From positions 124,001 through 188,000 of the forward strand of contig JAVWHP010000002.1 in the NCBI GenBank assembly GCA_036639955.1: DNA of 64,000 bases, given 5' to 3'. The stretch comes from JAVWHP01 sp036639955 (GTDB taxonomy: Bacteria > Bacillota_I > Bacilli_A > Erysipelotrichales > Erysipelotrichaceae). Of this stretch, positions 9,180 to 17,336 are shown one piece after another. Both the position numbers and the translations under genes were made by a program. The notes under the pieces were generated by a model that was given only the letters and a program-made list of their open reading frames with translations, ran no database searches and was not told where the DNA came from. Numbering within the stretch: the stretch's first letter is position 1; the number at the start of each line of letters is the position of its first letter.

Positions 9180-10246
9180 GTTTGGATATGAGCTTGCTCA
9201 AAAGCTAGTATTTCTGCTTTAAGTGTTGGTAACATTTCTTCAGTCTTAAGTTTTTTAATAATTATTCCTTTTTTAATTAGTAATCCTTCATCTTTACCCC
9301 CGGCTATTGCTATATCGGCGTTTTTAGCTTCTCCTGGGCCATTAACTGCACATCCCATTATAGCTACATCTATATCACAGTGAATAGTTTGTAGGAAGGT
9401 TTCTATTTCATTAACTAAAGGAGTTATATTAAATTGAGTACGACCACAGGTCGGGCAAGCAATAAGGTTAGGTACATTGTTGATTAGTTTTACTGATTTT
9501 AATAGTTGTTTAGCTATTAATATTTCATTAAGTGGATCCCCATTAACTGATACGCGTATTGTATCTCCAATACCTTCTTGTAATAGTATTCCTAGAGCTA
9601 CACTAGATTTGATAGCACTACCCATCATTGTACCGGCTTCAGTCACTCCTAAATGCAACGGATAGGGGAAAGTCGTACTAGCTAATCGATAAGCAGCTAC
9701 GCACATTAAAACATCACTAGATTTAAATGACAGCACTATGTTATGAAAATTTAAATCAGTCAAAATTTTAACATGTTCAGCAGCACTCTCAATCATAGCC
9801 TCTGCACAAACACAACCATATTTATCTAATATGTTTTTATCTAAAGAACCGCTATTGATACCAATTCTTATAGGTATGTTATGTTGTTGACAAACTTTAA
9901 CAACAGCTTGAACATTAGAAATACTACCGATGTTACCTGGATTTAATCTAATCTTATCTATACCATTCTCAATAGCAGCAATAGCTAAACGATAATCGTA
10001 ATGAATATCAGCAACTAAAGGTACATTGGTACGTTCCTTAATTAATTTGATAGCTAAAGCATCTTCATTATCAGCAATAGCTAATCTAACTAATTCACAA
10101 CCAGCATCTTCTAAAGCTAATATTTGTTTAACACTAGCATCAACATCTTTAGTCTTAGTATTACACATAGACTGTATAAGAACTCTATTTTGATGTCCTA
10201 TTTGTTTATTACCAACCTTAATAGATAAGGTTTCAGATCTTTTCAT
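9173..10246 (-). CDS. ispG: 4-hydroxy-3-methylbut-2-enyl-diphosphate synthase IspG
   Basis: 4Fe-4S enzyme of the MEP pathway that converts MEcPP to HMBPP, the IspH substrate. The TIM-barrel part has LVADIHYDYRLA and KIRLNPGN. The C-terminal part carries the cluster cysteines in ACPTCGRTQ and the family signature MGCAVNGPGEA. It has 357 residues, typical of the bacterial form. A GAGGTGAT site precedes the ATG. Confidence 0.95.
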   Translation of the reverse strand: MKRSETLSIKVGNKQIGHQNRVLIQSMCNTKTKDVDASVKQILALEDAGCELVRLAIADNEDALAIKLIKERTNVPLVADIHYDYRLAIAAIENGIDKIRLNPGNIGSISNVQAVVKVCQQHNIPIRIGINSGSLDKNILDKYGCVCAEAMIESAAEHVKILTDLNFHNIVLSFKSSDVLMCVAAYRLASTTFPYPLHLGVTEAGTMMGSAIKSSVALGILLQEGIGDTIRVSVNGDPLNEILIAKQLLKSVKLINNVPNLIACPTCGRTQFNITPLVNEIETFLQTIHCDIDVAIMGCAVNGPGEAKNADIAIAGGKDEGLLIKKGIIIKKLKTEEMLPTLKAEILAFEQAHIQTK

Positions 10247-10344
10247 AAAATCACCTCATAAATTATTATAACAATAAATAAGTTTAAAGTCGAATTTATA
10301 ATAATATAAATTTGTATAAATATTCAATATATAACGCTTATATA

Positions 10345-10353
10345 TGCTATAAT
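10345..10353 (+). promoter_or_regulatory. extended -10 promoter for pbpA
   Basis: TGCTATAAT, an extended -10 element with no convincing -35 box, 42 bases upstream of the pbpA ATG. The same nonamer recurs before rpmG and ttcA. Confidence 0.5.
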
Positions 10354-10394
10354 AATGAAAGTAAAAAAGATATTAAAGTAATGGAGGTAATGCT

Positions 10395-12485
10395 ATGCTT
10401 AAAAATCCCTTTAGAGAATTAGATAACAAAAAAAAGAAAACAGAAAGTAGTCTTTTAAAGAAGAATGCTGATTTTAATAAACTTTTAAATAGTAGGATGC
10501 AAATCATTGCTATTGTAGTTGCAATAATATTTGGTTTAGTTGTATATAAGTTATATGTTATACAGATTAAAGATGCTGACGAATATGCTATAAAACTAGA
10601 AGCTTATGAATCTAAGAAACAGTTAACTACTACGCCTAGAGGTAAGATTTTAGATGCTAATGGTAATGTTTTAGTAGGTAATGTTCAAAGTTTAAATGTA
10701 GTTTATAATAGTCCTAAGTCAATTGATGATGAAGAAGAATGGGCATTATGTGAAAAGTTTGCTAAACAATTTAATGTTGATTATACTTCTTTAACAGAAC
10801 GTGATTTAAAGGAACTGTGGTTGTTATTAGATGTTAATGAGAGTTCTCGATTAAGTAATGGTAATTCAAAATTAAGTGATGATGAATATGAACAAGCAAT
10901 GCGTGATAAATTAAATAGTAAAGAAGTATATAATCTTAAACTAAGTAGAATTAGTGTAGAAGATGTTGCTAAAATACCTGTAGAAAAGAAACAGGGGTAT
11001 GCTATTAAAAAGATTTTGAATAGTGGAACTGAAGGTCAAAGTGATGTTATTCTAGAAAATGTAAGTACTGAAACAGCCGCTTATTTAAGTGAACACGAAG
11101 CAGACTATCCGGGTTTTAGTATTTCTTTTGACTGGTCTAGGACTTATCCATATAATGATGTATTAAGATCTGTATTAGGTGGTGTGTCAACTAGTAAACA
11201 AGGAGTACCTAAAGAATCACAAGACTATTATTCTGCATTAGGATACCCATTAAATGAAAGAGTAGGAACTAGTGGACTTGAAGAACAATATGAAGTATTA
11301 CTAAGTGGCAATAGGAATGTATCTGAAATTAAGTATGATGCTAATGGAACACCAATATTTAATGAAATAAGTAATGGACGTAATGGTTATGATCTACAAA
11401 TGAGTATTGATGTCGAATTACAAAAAAAGATTGATGAAATATTAATTAAACATTTAAATGCTGAAAAAGATAATCCTAAAAGAAAATATTTAAGCAGTTT
11501 ATATGTTACCTTAATGAATCCTGAAACAGGTGAAATATATGCAATGTCAGGTAAAACAAGAAATGATGAAGGGAATATACTAGATAATGCTTCTGGTAAC
11601 TATTTAGAAGCCAATGTTCCGGGAAGTGTTGTTAAGGGAGGAACTGTCTTTATGGGGTTAAATGCAGGAGTTGTAAAACCAGGAGAATTAGTATTAGACC
11701 AACCAATTAAACTTAAGGGAACTCCAGAAAAAAGTTCTTACTCAAGTAATATAGGGAATATTGACGAAATAGGAGCCTTAGCTAAATCAAGTAACGTATA
11801 TATGTGGCAGATAGTAATGAGAATGGGAGGAACTAACTACACTCCAGATTGTCCATTAGTTATAGACCCTACATTGTTTAGTACGATGAGACATAACTAT
11901 ACTCAGTTTGGATTGGGTATAAAAACAGGATTAGATGTACCAAGCGAATCAATTGGATTTAGTGGAACGAACACTCAAGCTGGTTTAGCATTAGATTATG
12001 CGATTGGCCAATATGATTCATATACACCAATTCAATTGGTTCAATATGTATCAACAATAGCTAATGGAGGAAAAAGGATCAAGCCAAGATTAGTAACTTA
12101 CGGATATGAAACTAATGCAGATAAAAAAGTAATGTATGAAAATAAACCAACTGTACTAAATACAATTGATGGAAACTTAGATTATCTTAAGAATGTACAA
12201 CAGGGTTTTAGAGCTTGTATAGAAACTGGATTCTGTGGTGGAAAGATGAAAGGTGTTAAAACTGAAGTAGCAGCTAAAACAGGAACAGCTGAAACCTATT
12301 ATTTAGCAAAAGATGGTGAAGTACATAAAATAACTAATGCATCAATGGTAGGATATGCGCCATATGATAAACCTAAAGTAGCATTTAGTTGTGTAGCACC
12401 CAATTCAAGTACAGAAGAACTACAATCAAATATGTGTTTTGACATAATGCCTGAAGTATTAGATGAGTTTTTAAAAAAATATTAG
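10395..12485 (+). CDS. pbpA: class B penicillin-binding protein (transpeptidase), PbpA-like
   Basis: Peptidoglycan transpeptidase, probably for side-wall elongation. It has a short cytoplasmic N-terminus, one membrane anchor near residues 36-55 (IIAIVVAIIFGLVVYKLYV), a dimerisation region starting TPRGKI, and a transpeptidase domain with S411-V-V-K, S465-S-N and K628-T-G. The PGSVVKGG and AKSSNVYM versions of the motifs resemble B. subtilis PbpA, whose gene also lies near rpmG and yqgX. No PASTA domain is visible. About 696 residues; a GGAGGT site precedes the ATG. Confidence 0.88.
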   Translation: MLKNPFRELDNKKKKTESSLLKKNADFNKLLNSRMQIIAIVVAIIFGLVVYKLYVIQIKDADEYAIKLEAYESKKQLTTTPRGKILDANGNVLVGNVQSLNVVYNSPKSIDDEEEWALCEKFAKQFNVDYTSLTERDLKELWLLLDVNESSRLSNGNSKLSDDEYEQAMRDKLNSKEVYNLKLSRISVEDVAKIPVEKKQGYAIKKILNSGTEGQSDVILENVSTETAAYLSEHEADYPGFSISFDWSRTYPYNDVLRSVLGGVSTSKQGVPKESQDYYSALGYPLNERVGTSGLEEQYEVLLSGNRNVSEIKYDANGTPIFNEISNGRNGYDLQMSIDVELQKKIDEILIKHLNAEKDNPKRKYLSSLYVTLMNPETGEIYAMSGKTRNDEGNILDNASGNYLEANVPGSVVKGGTVFMGLNAGVVKPGELVLDQPIKLKGTPEKSSYSSNIGNIDEIGALAKSSNVYMWQIVMRMGGTNYTPDCPLVIDPTLFSTMRHNYTQFGLGIKTGLDVPSESIGFSGTNTQAGLALDYAIGQYDSYTPIQLVQYVSTIANGGKRIKPRLVTYGYETNADKKVMYENKPTVLNTIDGNLDYLKNVQQGFRACIETGFCGGKMKGVKTEVAAKTGTAETYYLAKDGEVHKITNASMVGYAPYDKPKVAFSCVAPNSSTEELQSNMCFDIMPEVLDEFLKKY

Positions 12486-12502
12486 CATTTCTAAAAAATA
12501 TA

Positions 12503-12511
12503 TGCTATAAT
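12503..12511 (+). promoter_or_regulatory. extended -10 promoter for rpmG
   Basis: TGCTATAAT 27 bases upstream of the rpmG ATG; TTAGCA at 12482-12487 is a possible weak -35 box. Confidence 0.5.
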
Positions 12512-12537
12512 TTTAGAGCACTATGAGGAGGGACACT

Positions 12538-12687
12538 ATGAGAGAAAATATAACTTATAAATGTTCAGAATGTAATGAAGAAAATTATATTGGTACAAGA
12601 AACAAAAGACAACATCCAGAACGTATGGAAATAAACAAATATTGCCCACGTTGTAACAAAAAAACTGCACATAAGGAAAAGAAATAA
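12538..12687 (+). CDS. rpmG: 50S ribosomal protein L33
   Basis: Small ribosomal protein of the large subunit. The 49-residue product has the zinc-ribbon CSEC near residues 9-12 and CPRC near 36-39, plus the family pattern YIGTRNKRQHPERMEINKY. GAGGAGG precedes the ATG. The cysteine-containing form implies zinc binding. B. subtilis also has an rpmG in this region. A terminator overlaps its last codons. Confidence 0.93.
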   Translation: MRENITYKCSECNEENYIGTRNKRQHPERMEINKYCPRCNKKTAHKEKK

Positions 12688-12707
12688 AAGACTTATGTGC
12701 TTTTTTT
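12667..12707 (+). terminator. rpmG terminator overlapping the coding end
   Basis: GCACATAAG (12667-12675) pairs perfectly with CTTATGTGC (12692-12700), followed by seven T. The left arm encodes the end of L33 and the loop holds its stop codon. Confidence 0.85.
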
Positions 12708-12713
12708 AATGAC

Positions 12714-13319
12714 ATGGAAAATATAAAAGTAATCGCTTGTGGTTTATTCCAAGCAAATGCATACATTATTACTAAGGATAAGCACGCACTAGTCATTGAC
12801 CCAGGAACTGCTCATTCTAACATCTTTGCTTATTTAGAAGATAATTCATTAATAGTAGATGGAATCTTTTTAACACATGCTCATTTTGATCATATCGGTG
12901 GAGTAGACAAGTTAGTAGCTAAATATAACTGTCCGCTTTATATGAATGAATATGATGCTCCACTATTAACAAGCTACGAATTAAATTGTTCATTAGAAGG
13001 AAGACAAGTAATAGTTAAAAGTAAACCAAAATTCATAAAACCTGGATTAAATGAAATTGGAGTATTTGGAATAGAAATAATTGATGCACCTGGACATTCT
13101 GAAGGATGCTCAATGCTAAGATATGAAAACAATCTATTCACTGGAGATGTGTTATTTAAAAATTGTATTGGAAGAACTGATCTTAAAGGTAGTTCTAATA
13201 CTAAAATGAATAATAGTTTAAAAATGATAAGAAATATGGAAGATGATTATATAGTATATCCAGGACATGGAGAAGCTACTACATTAAAAGAAGAACAAAA
13301 AAATAATCCATATTTATAG
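12714..13319 (+). CDS. MBL-fold metallo-hydrolase (YqgX-like)
   Basis: Metallo-beta-lactamase-fold hydrolase, related to glyoxalase II-type enzymes; the substrate is unknown. The di-metal site is seen in THAHFDHIGG (near residue 55), DAPGHSEGC, FTGDVLF and YPGHG. It has 201 residues. No good ribosome binding site precedes the ATG, which lies just after the rpmG terminator; an ATG at 12709 in another frame is not used. B. subtilis yqgX lies just upstream of the comG operon, as here. Confidence 0.85.
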   Translation: MENIKVIACGLFQANAYIITKDKHALVIDPGTAHSNIFAYLEDNSLIVDGIFLTHAHFDHIGGVDKLVAKYNCPLYMNEYDAPLLTSYELNCSLEGRQVIVKSKPKFIKPGLNEIGVFGIEIIDAPGHSEGCSMLRYENNLFTGDVLFKNCIGRTDLKGSSNTKMNNSLKMIRNMEDDYIVYPGHGEATTLKEEQKNNPYL

Positions 13320-13330
13320 AAGCGTGGAGA

Positions 13331-13353
13331 AAGAGCCTAAAGGCTCTTTTTTT
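13331..13353 (+). terminator. terminator after the metallo-hydrolase
   Basis: AAGAGCC pairs with GGCTCTT across a TAAA loop, followed by a T-run. It separates the hydrolase gene from the comG operon. Confidence 0.8.
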
Positions 13354-13404
13354 ATATTTATAGGATATATTAAAATAATGGAGTAATAAGATGTGGGTGA
13401 TAGT

Positions 13405-14388
13405 ATGAAGAATAAATTAAATAGTTTAATAAGATATGCTATTAAGAATGATGTAAGTGATATCCATTTTATATATCAGAATAGTAGTTTGAATATTACT
13501 ATGAGAGGGATAAAAGGTATAAAGGAAGTTAAAGACGAGTTATACGATATAAATTTATTTAGATATATTCAGTATCTAGCTAATTTAGATTTAGGTAATA
13601 TAAAACTACCACAAACTGGTAATTTTGAATTAGATATAAATAATAAACATTTATATTTTAGATTATCTGTTATAGTTACTAATGATGTAAGTAGTGGTGT
13701 ACTTAGAATACTTAATAATCATAGTAGAATAGAATTGGAAGATTTAAGTAGTAATAAAAAAGATCTAGTAACTTTTAATCGTTGGACTCATGTAAGACAC
13801 GGTTTAGTTATTATGAGTGGCCCGACAGGAAGTGGTAAAACAACTACTTTACATGCATTATTAGATCGAATTGCTGATGATAAAAAATTAAAAGTAATTA
13901 GTTTAGAAGATCCCATAGAGATACATACAGATAAGTTTTTACAATTACAGGTTAATGATAAATATTCTTTAAATTATAAAAATGGTATTAGAGAACTACT
14001 GAGACATGATCCTGATGTAATTATGATTGGTGAAGTTAGAGATGAAAAGAGTGCTAGAATGCTCTATCAGTGCGCATTAACAGGACACCTCGTATTTACC
14101 ACACTACACTGTAAAAACGCTTTAGAAGCGATATATCGCCTTGAGGAATTAGGATTAAACACTAATGAAATAAAACAAGTCCTACTAGGAGTAACTAATC
14201 AAAGAATATATAGTTCTAAAAAAACTAAAGGAAGGATCTGTATATATGAAATACTTGAAGGACTTGAACTACAAACTACTATTCAAGAACACACTTATTC
14301 TAACAATCATCAATCAATTGAATCTAAAATTAAAACAGCAATTGAATCAAATCTCATTTATAAAAAAGAAGCAAGTTACGATCTCTGA
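13405..14388 (+). CDS. comGA: competence pseudopilus ATPase ComGA
   Basis: GspE/PilB-family ATPase that drives assembly of the DNA-uptake pseudopilus from the cytoplasmic membrane face. Walker A is SGPTGSGKTTT (near residue 140), the Asp box contains ISLEDPIEI, Walker B is DPDVIMIGEVRD, and the His box includes TGHLVFTTLH. GGGTGAT (13395-13401) favours the ATG at 13405 over the GTG at 13393. The last third lacks the tetracysteine motif of larger GspE proteins, as in other ComGA. First gene of the comG-type operon. Confidence 0.9.
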   Translation: MKNKLNSLIRYAIKNDVSDIHFIYQNSSLNITMRGIKGIKEVKDELYDINLFRYIQYLANLDLGNIKLPQTGNFELDINNKHLYFRLSVIVTNDVSSGVLRILNNHSRIELEDLSSNKKDLVTFNRWTHVRHGLVIMSGPTGSGKTTTLHALLDRIADDKKLKVISLEDPIEIHTDKFLQLQVNDKYSLNYKNGIRELLRHDPDVIMIGEVRDEKSARMLYQCALTGHLVFTTLHCKNALEAIYRLEELGLNTNEIKQVLLGVTNQRIYSSKKTKGRICIYEILEGLELQTTIQEHTYSNNHQSIESKIKTAIESNLIYKKEASYDL

Positions 14389-15340
14389 AATAACTCAACA
14401 AGATTTAACTTATATTGCTATGCTGCTTAATAATGGACATACAATAGCTAACACTCTAGCTATTGTATGTCCATCCAATACATCCATTCTAACTGCTATA
14501 TCGCAGGGTAAAGCGATTGAAGATTGCTTTACCCTGCGAAACAACACTTCCTTCTACCACCATTACCATTTCTTTTTAGAATTCACTAGCTTTTGTGATG
14601 CTATTATTTTTGCTAATGAAATGTATAACTATGAATTAGAACTAAGAACATCTTTATTAACTAAAATATCATATCCGGTCTTTCTATTATTCTTTTCTTT
14701 AATAGCTTTATCAGGCTTTACATTTCTTTTATTTCCTCAATTAATAAACTCATTATCAATTGAATCCACCTCAATCTTTTATATTATTTATATTATTATT
14801 AAATTATGTTTACTATTTATATATCTATTATTTATAGTATCGATCATAATAATAACTTATTTTAAATTTAATAAGAGTAAGCTATACTATTTATTTAAGA
14901 ATAATAGCATAAGAATTAAATTAGTTAATGAATATTATTCTTATATTACTTGTGGTTATTTAATTATTATGCAATCTAGAGGCATATCTACTAAACAAAT
15001 ATTTTATTTTTTAAGCAATATAAAGAAACTTGATTTCTTAAGATGGATTCATATCGATATTACTAATAGTTTAAGTAAAGGTATTAGTTTAGCTGATAGT
15101 TTAAACAATCAATCGTTATTAACTGATCAATTTAAAAAATTATGTTTGATTGGTATTCAAGCATCTTCTTTTAATGATATATTAAAGGAATACCTAGTTT
15201 TACAAATGAATCTTTGGACTAAGAAGATTAAACATATTAGCATTGTTATTCAGGTAACGGCTTATTCTTTTGTTGGTATTATGGTTATTTTAATGTATCA
15301 AGTAATGTTATTACCATTAAATATGATAGAACAACTATAG
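14342..15340 (+). CDS. comGB: competence pseudopilus membrane protein ComGB
   Basis: Polytopic GspF-family platform protein of the pseudopilus. It has cytoplasmic helical domains (GHTIANTLAIV; SKGISLADSLN) and three hydrophobic segments (about 14690-14770, 14780-14870 and 15240-15310 in DNA positions). The start is uncertain. A TTG at 14342 gives a normal N-terminus but has no ribosome binding site; an ATG at 14246 has AAGGAAGG before it but would overlap comGA by 143 bases. The front part carries two perfect inverted repeats (14433-14474 and 14501-14539). Confidence 0.82.
   Translation: MNQISFIKKKQVTISEITQQDLTYIAMLLNNGHTIANTLAIVCPSNTSILTAISQGKAIEDCFTLRNNTSFYHHYHFFLEFTSFCDAIIFANEMYNYELELRTSLLTKISYPVFLLFFSLIALSGFTFLLFPQLINSLSIESTSIFYIIYIIIKLCLLFIYLLFIVSIIIITYFKFNKSKLYYLFKNNSIRIKLVNEYYSYITCGYLIIMQSRGISTKQIFYFLSNIKKLDFLRWIHIDITNSLSKGISLADSLNNQSLLTDQFKKLCLIGIQASSFNDILKEYLVLQMNLWTKKIKHISIVIQVTAYSFVGIMVILMYQVMLLPLNMIEQL
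14433..14474. repeat. perfect 18-bp inverted repeat inside comGB
   Basis: 14433-14450 is the exact reverse complement of 14457-14474, with a 6-base ACACTC loop. It begins 45 bases after the comGA stop. No T-run follows, so it is not an ordinary terminator. Confidence 0.95.
14501..14539. repeat. perfect 14-bp inverted repeat inside comGB
   Basis: TCGCAGGGTAAAGC (14501-14514) is the exact reverse complement of 14526-14539. A G-T pair and two A-T pairs can extend the stem inward. It lies 26 bases after the 18-bp repeat and has a different sequence. Confidence 0.95.
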
Positions 15341-15351
15341 GGGGAGAACTT

Positions 15352-15645
15352 ATGAAAAAAGGTTTTACTATTTTAGAAATGATTATTGTATTGTCTATTA
15401 TTGCTTTATTGTTTTTATTAACTTTACCTAATATTACACAAAAGAATCAAATAATAAATCGCAAGGGATGTGAAGCTTTAGTTGAGGTCGTTAATGGCCA
15501 AATCTTATTATTTGAGGTAGAAACATTAGAAGCACCAACTTCTATTGATGATTTAGTAGCTGGTGGCTATTTAAAAGAATCTCAAAAGCGTTGTCCTGAC
15601 GGCCGTATGATAGAAATAACAGAGGGAGAAGCAGATGCTGAATAA
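15352..15645 (+). CDS. comGC: major pseudopilin ComGC
   Basis: Major subunit of the competence pseudopilus. The N-terminus is a type IV prepilin signal: KKG, then F-T-I-L-E with the conserved Glu5, then a hydrophobic helix (IIVLSIIALLFLLTLP). Cleavage by a prepilin peptidase (ComC, not in this window) would be after Gly4. Two cysteines in the mature part (GCEAL and RCPDG) could form a disulphide. It has 97 residues; AGGGGGAG precedes the ATG. Confidence 0.9.
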   Translation: MKKGFTILEMIIVLSIIALLFLLTLPNITQKNQIINRKGCEALVEVVNGQILLFEVETLEAPTSIDDLVAGGYLKESQKRCPDGRMIEITEGEADAE

Positions 15646-16015
15646 TAAAGGCTTTACTTTGATTGAAATGATTATTATTCTAGCAATCGTAAGCATGCTA
15701 ACTACTGTTTTTAGTATTAAACTATCGAGTTCAAATGCTAGTACTAAATTAGAATTAATTAAATTAAAACAAACAATAATTCAGAGCCAATTAAATTCTA
15801 TTTATTTAGCTAAGAGGAATAATGTCGCTATTGAAGATAGTGCCTTAGTTATTAATGAAATTAAAACACCTTTAAATAAATTATCCTGTTCTAATACGGA
15901 ATTTAACTATAATATGAATGGTCATATTAATGGACCTGTAAAGTTAGAATGTTATGGCAATAAAACTTTATATAACTTTAATTTATCATTAGGAACAGGC
16001 ATTCTTTATGAATAA
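15635..16015 (+). CDS. comGD: minor pseudopilin ComGD
   Basis: Minor pseudopilin with prepilin signal NKG then FTLIEM and a hydrophobic helix (IIIILAIVSMLTTVF). It has 126 residues. It overlaps comGC by 11 bases and comGE by 8. The family call rests on the signal, length and operon position; the mature part is poorly conserved in this family. Confidence 0.8.
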   Translation: MLNNKGFTLIEMIIILAIVSMLTTVFSIKLSSSNASTKLELIKLKQTIIQSQLNSIYLAKRNNVAIEDSALVINEIKTPLNKLSCSNTEFNYNMNGHINGPVKLECYGNKTLYNFNLSLGTGILYE

Positions 16016-16175
16016 AAAAGGTTTTATTCTGATTGAAACAATTATGCTATTCTCTTTAGTGTGCATATGTGTTAGTTGTCTAACGACACAAGTAAGAGCG
16101 TATATTAACACAAATAAATTATTTAATGAAAGAATTAGCATTGATGAGGAGTTAATAAAAATATATGAAGAATAA
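16008..16175 (+). CDS. comGE: short pseudopilin, ComGE-like
   Basis: A 55-residue reading frame that fills the gap between comGD and the next pseudopilin and overlaps both. It starts MNKKG then FILIET, a prepilin signal with Glu at position 5 of the mature protein, followed by the hydrophobic helix IMLFSLVCICVSCL. The mature part is only about 50 residues, shorter than B. subtilis ComGE. Identity as ComGE is by position; that it is a pseudopilin is clear. Confidence 0.78.
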   Translation: MNKKGFILIETIMLFSLVCICVSCLTTQVRAYINTNKLFNERISIDEELIKIYEE

Positions 16176-16551
16176 GGGTTTTACAACGATTGAAGTAATC
16201 ATAAGCTTAGCTTGTTTAAGTCTTATGATTATATTACTAATTAAAAGCTTATCAATCATTAAAGCAATAAAAATAGATCAATCATTAATAACTAATGAAT
16301 TAGCTATTAATGAGATGCGATTAATATATGCTTATTCTAATGAACATGATTTATCTGATGATGAATATAACTTTAAATATTTAGATAACATAATGCACTA
16401 TTATCTAGATGAAAACAAATTGGTTTTAACCCCAGGCTATCAAATATTATTAACCAATATAGATAATTTTGAATTCATAAAAAACGATAATTGTATATAC
16501 ATCGACTATTACTATAAAGATGAACTTAAGCATGTGTTACTCGGATGTTAA
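16165..16551 (+). CDS. comGF: minor pseudopilin, ComGF-like
   Basis: 128 residues with prepilin signal NKG then FTTIEV and a hydrophobic helix (IISLACLSLMIILLI). It overlaps comGE by 11 bases. The mature part is acidic and tyrosine-rich (IDYYYKDELK). Assigned to ComGF by position and length; sequence identity within this family is low. Confidence 0.72.
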   Translation: MKNKGFTTIEVIISLACLSLMIILLIKSLSIIKAIKIDQSLITNELAINEMRLIYAYSNEHDLSDDEYNFKYLDNIMHYYLDENKLVLTPGYQILLTNIDNFEFIKNDNCIYIDYYYKDELKHVLLGC

Positions 16552-16918
16552 AAGGGAACGAGCAGATAAACCTGTGAGGGGGAGGGCGGGTGTTGCTAGT
16601 CTTTACGTTATAGTAATAACAAGTATTATTATCATATTTATTGGGGGATTAAATATATATAATTATAATGTTTTAATGATAATTAAAGATAAGAATACCA
16701 AACTATTAAGTGAGGTATATATAGTTAAACATGTATTTAAACAATTACATGAAGAAATATATGATAAAGAAATATTAAGTTACAAAGAAACAGAATATGA
16801 TGTAAATTATGAAACAGATATAGCATATATAAAGATAGTGAACCCTAATTTTCAATATAACATTAAAATTACATATGATTTTGTATTAGATTGTATCTTA
16901 AAACATGAATATTATTAA
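16520..16918 (+). CDS. ComGG-like pseudopilus protein
   Basis: Last pseudopilin-like gene of the operon. A hydrophobic segment (LYVIVITSIIIIFIGGLNIY) follows a basic stretch (KPVRGRAG), but no clear G-FxxxE prepilin site is seen, as is common for ComGG. The start could be 16520 or 16532; neither has a strong ribosome binding site. The DNA just before the hydrophobic segment (16574-16592) is strikingly G-rich for this genome. 132 residues at most. Confidence 0.6.
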   Translation: MNLSMCYSDVKRERADKPVRGRAGVASLYVIVITSIIIIFIGGLNIYNYNVLMIIKDKNTKLLSEVYIVKHVFKQLHEEIYDKEILSYKETEYDVNYETDIAYIKIVNPNFQYNIKITYDFVLDCILKHEYY

Positions 16919-16950
16919 TAAAACAAGCCAAAATAAAAGTAGGTGATAAG

Positions 16951-17280
16951 ATGTTAATATTATTAAGCAGTATTACTTATGTAGGACTATTATTATTAGG
17001 CTATTTATTGATGTTTATAGAAGGAAGTCTAATAATAAACACATTAATGTTTATTATGTTTATATTAGTATCAAATTGGCCGGTACTAAGAAAGAATTGT
17101 ATAGTTTATGAATACATATATCCCTTATTATTTGTAATAATAATAGGATATATAAATGCAGGTTTAGGGTATGAAGTAGGGGGAAGTAGTAGTGCATATT
17201 ATTATTTAAGTACATGGATAGCTTATATATTTTATATTTATACTAGAGCAAATGAAAGAATTAATGATATTTTAGTTTGA
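16951..17280 (+). CDS. small integral membrane protein of unknown function
   Basis: Not recognised. The 109-residue product is almost entirely hydrophobic, with about four membrane spans (residues about 5-25, 27-43, 55-72 and 82-98) and a short charged tail (RANERIND). A strong AGGTGAT site precedes the ATG. It follows the comG genes by 32 bases on the same strand, so it is probably co-transcribed, and precedes the efp promoter. A role in pseudopilus assembly is only a guess from position. Confidence 0.6.
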   Translation: MLILLSSITYVGLLLLGYLLMFIEGSLIINTLMFIMFILVSNWPVLRKNCIVYEYIYPLLFVIIIGYINAGLGYEVGGSSSAYYYLSTWIAYIFYIYTRANERINDILV

Positions 17281-17304
17281 CAAATTGAAGAAAACCTTTA
17301 AAAT
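17277..17304 (+). promoter_or_regulatory. sigma-A promoter for efp
   Basis: TTGACA (17277-17282) and TAAAAT (17299-17304) with 16-base spacing, overlapping the end of the preceding membrane-protein gene. Confidence 0.55.
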
Positions 17305-17336
17305 AGATATGTAACTAACTAGAGAGGTTGATAAAT

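Noticed and set aside
12536..12796. Leftward 86-codon open frame opposite rpmG and the metallo-hydrolase start
   Set aside because: It is antisense to two recognised genes and has no family resemblance or ribosome binding site.
16574..16592. G-quadruplex in the ComGG-like gene
   Set aside because: Only three separate G-tracts of three or more are present, so a standard three-layer quadruplex cannot form.
16520..16600. Frameshift at the start of the ComGG-like gene
   Set aside because: The ATG at 16545 in another frame stops after about 10 codons and no single-base change clearly restores a better N-terminus.
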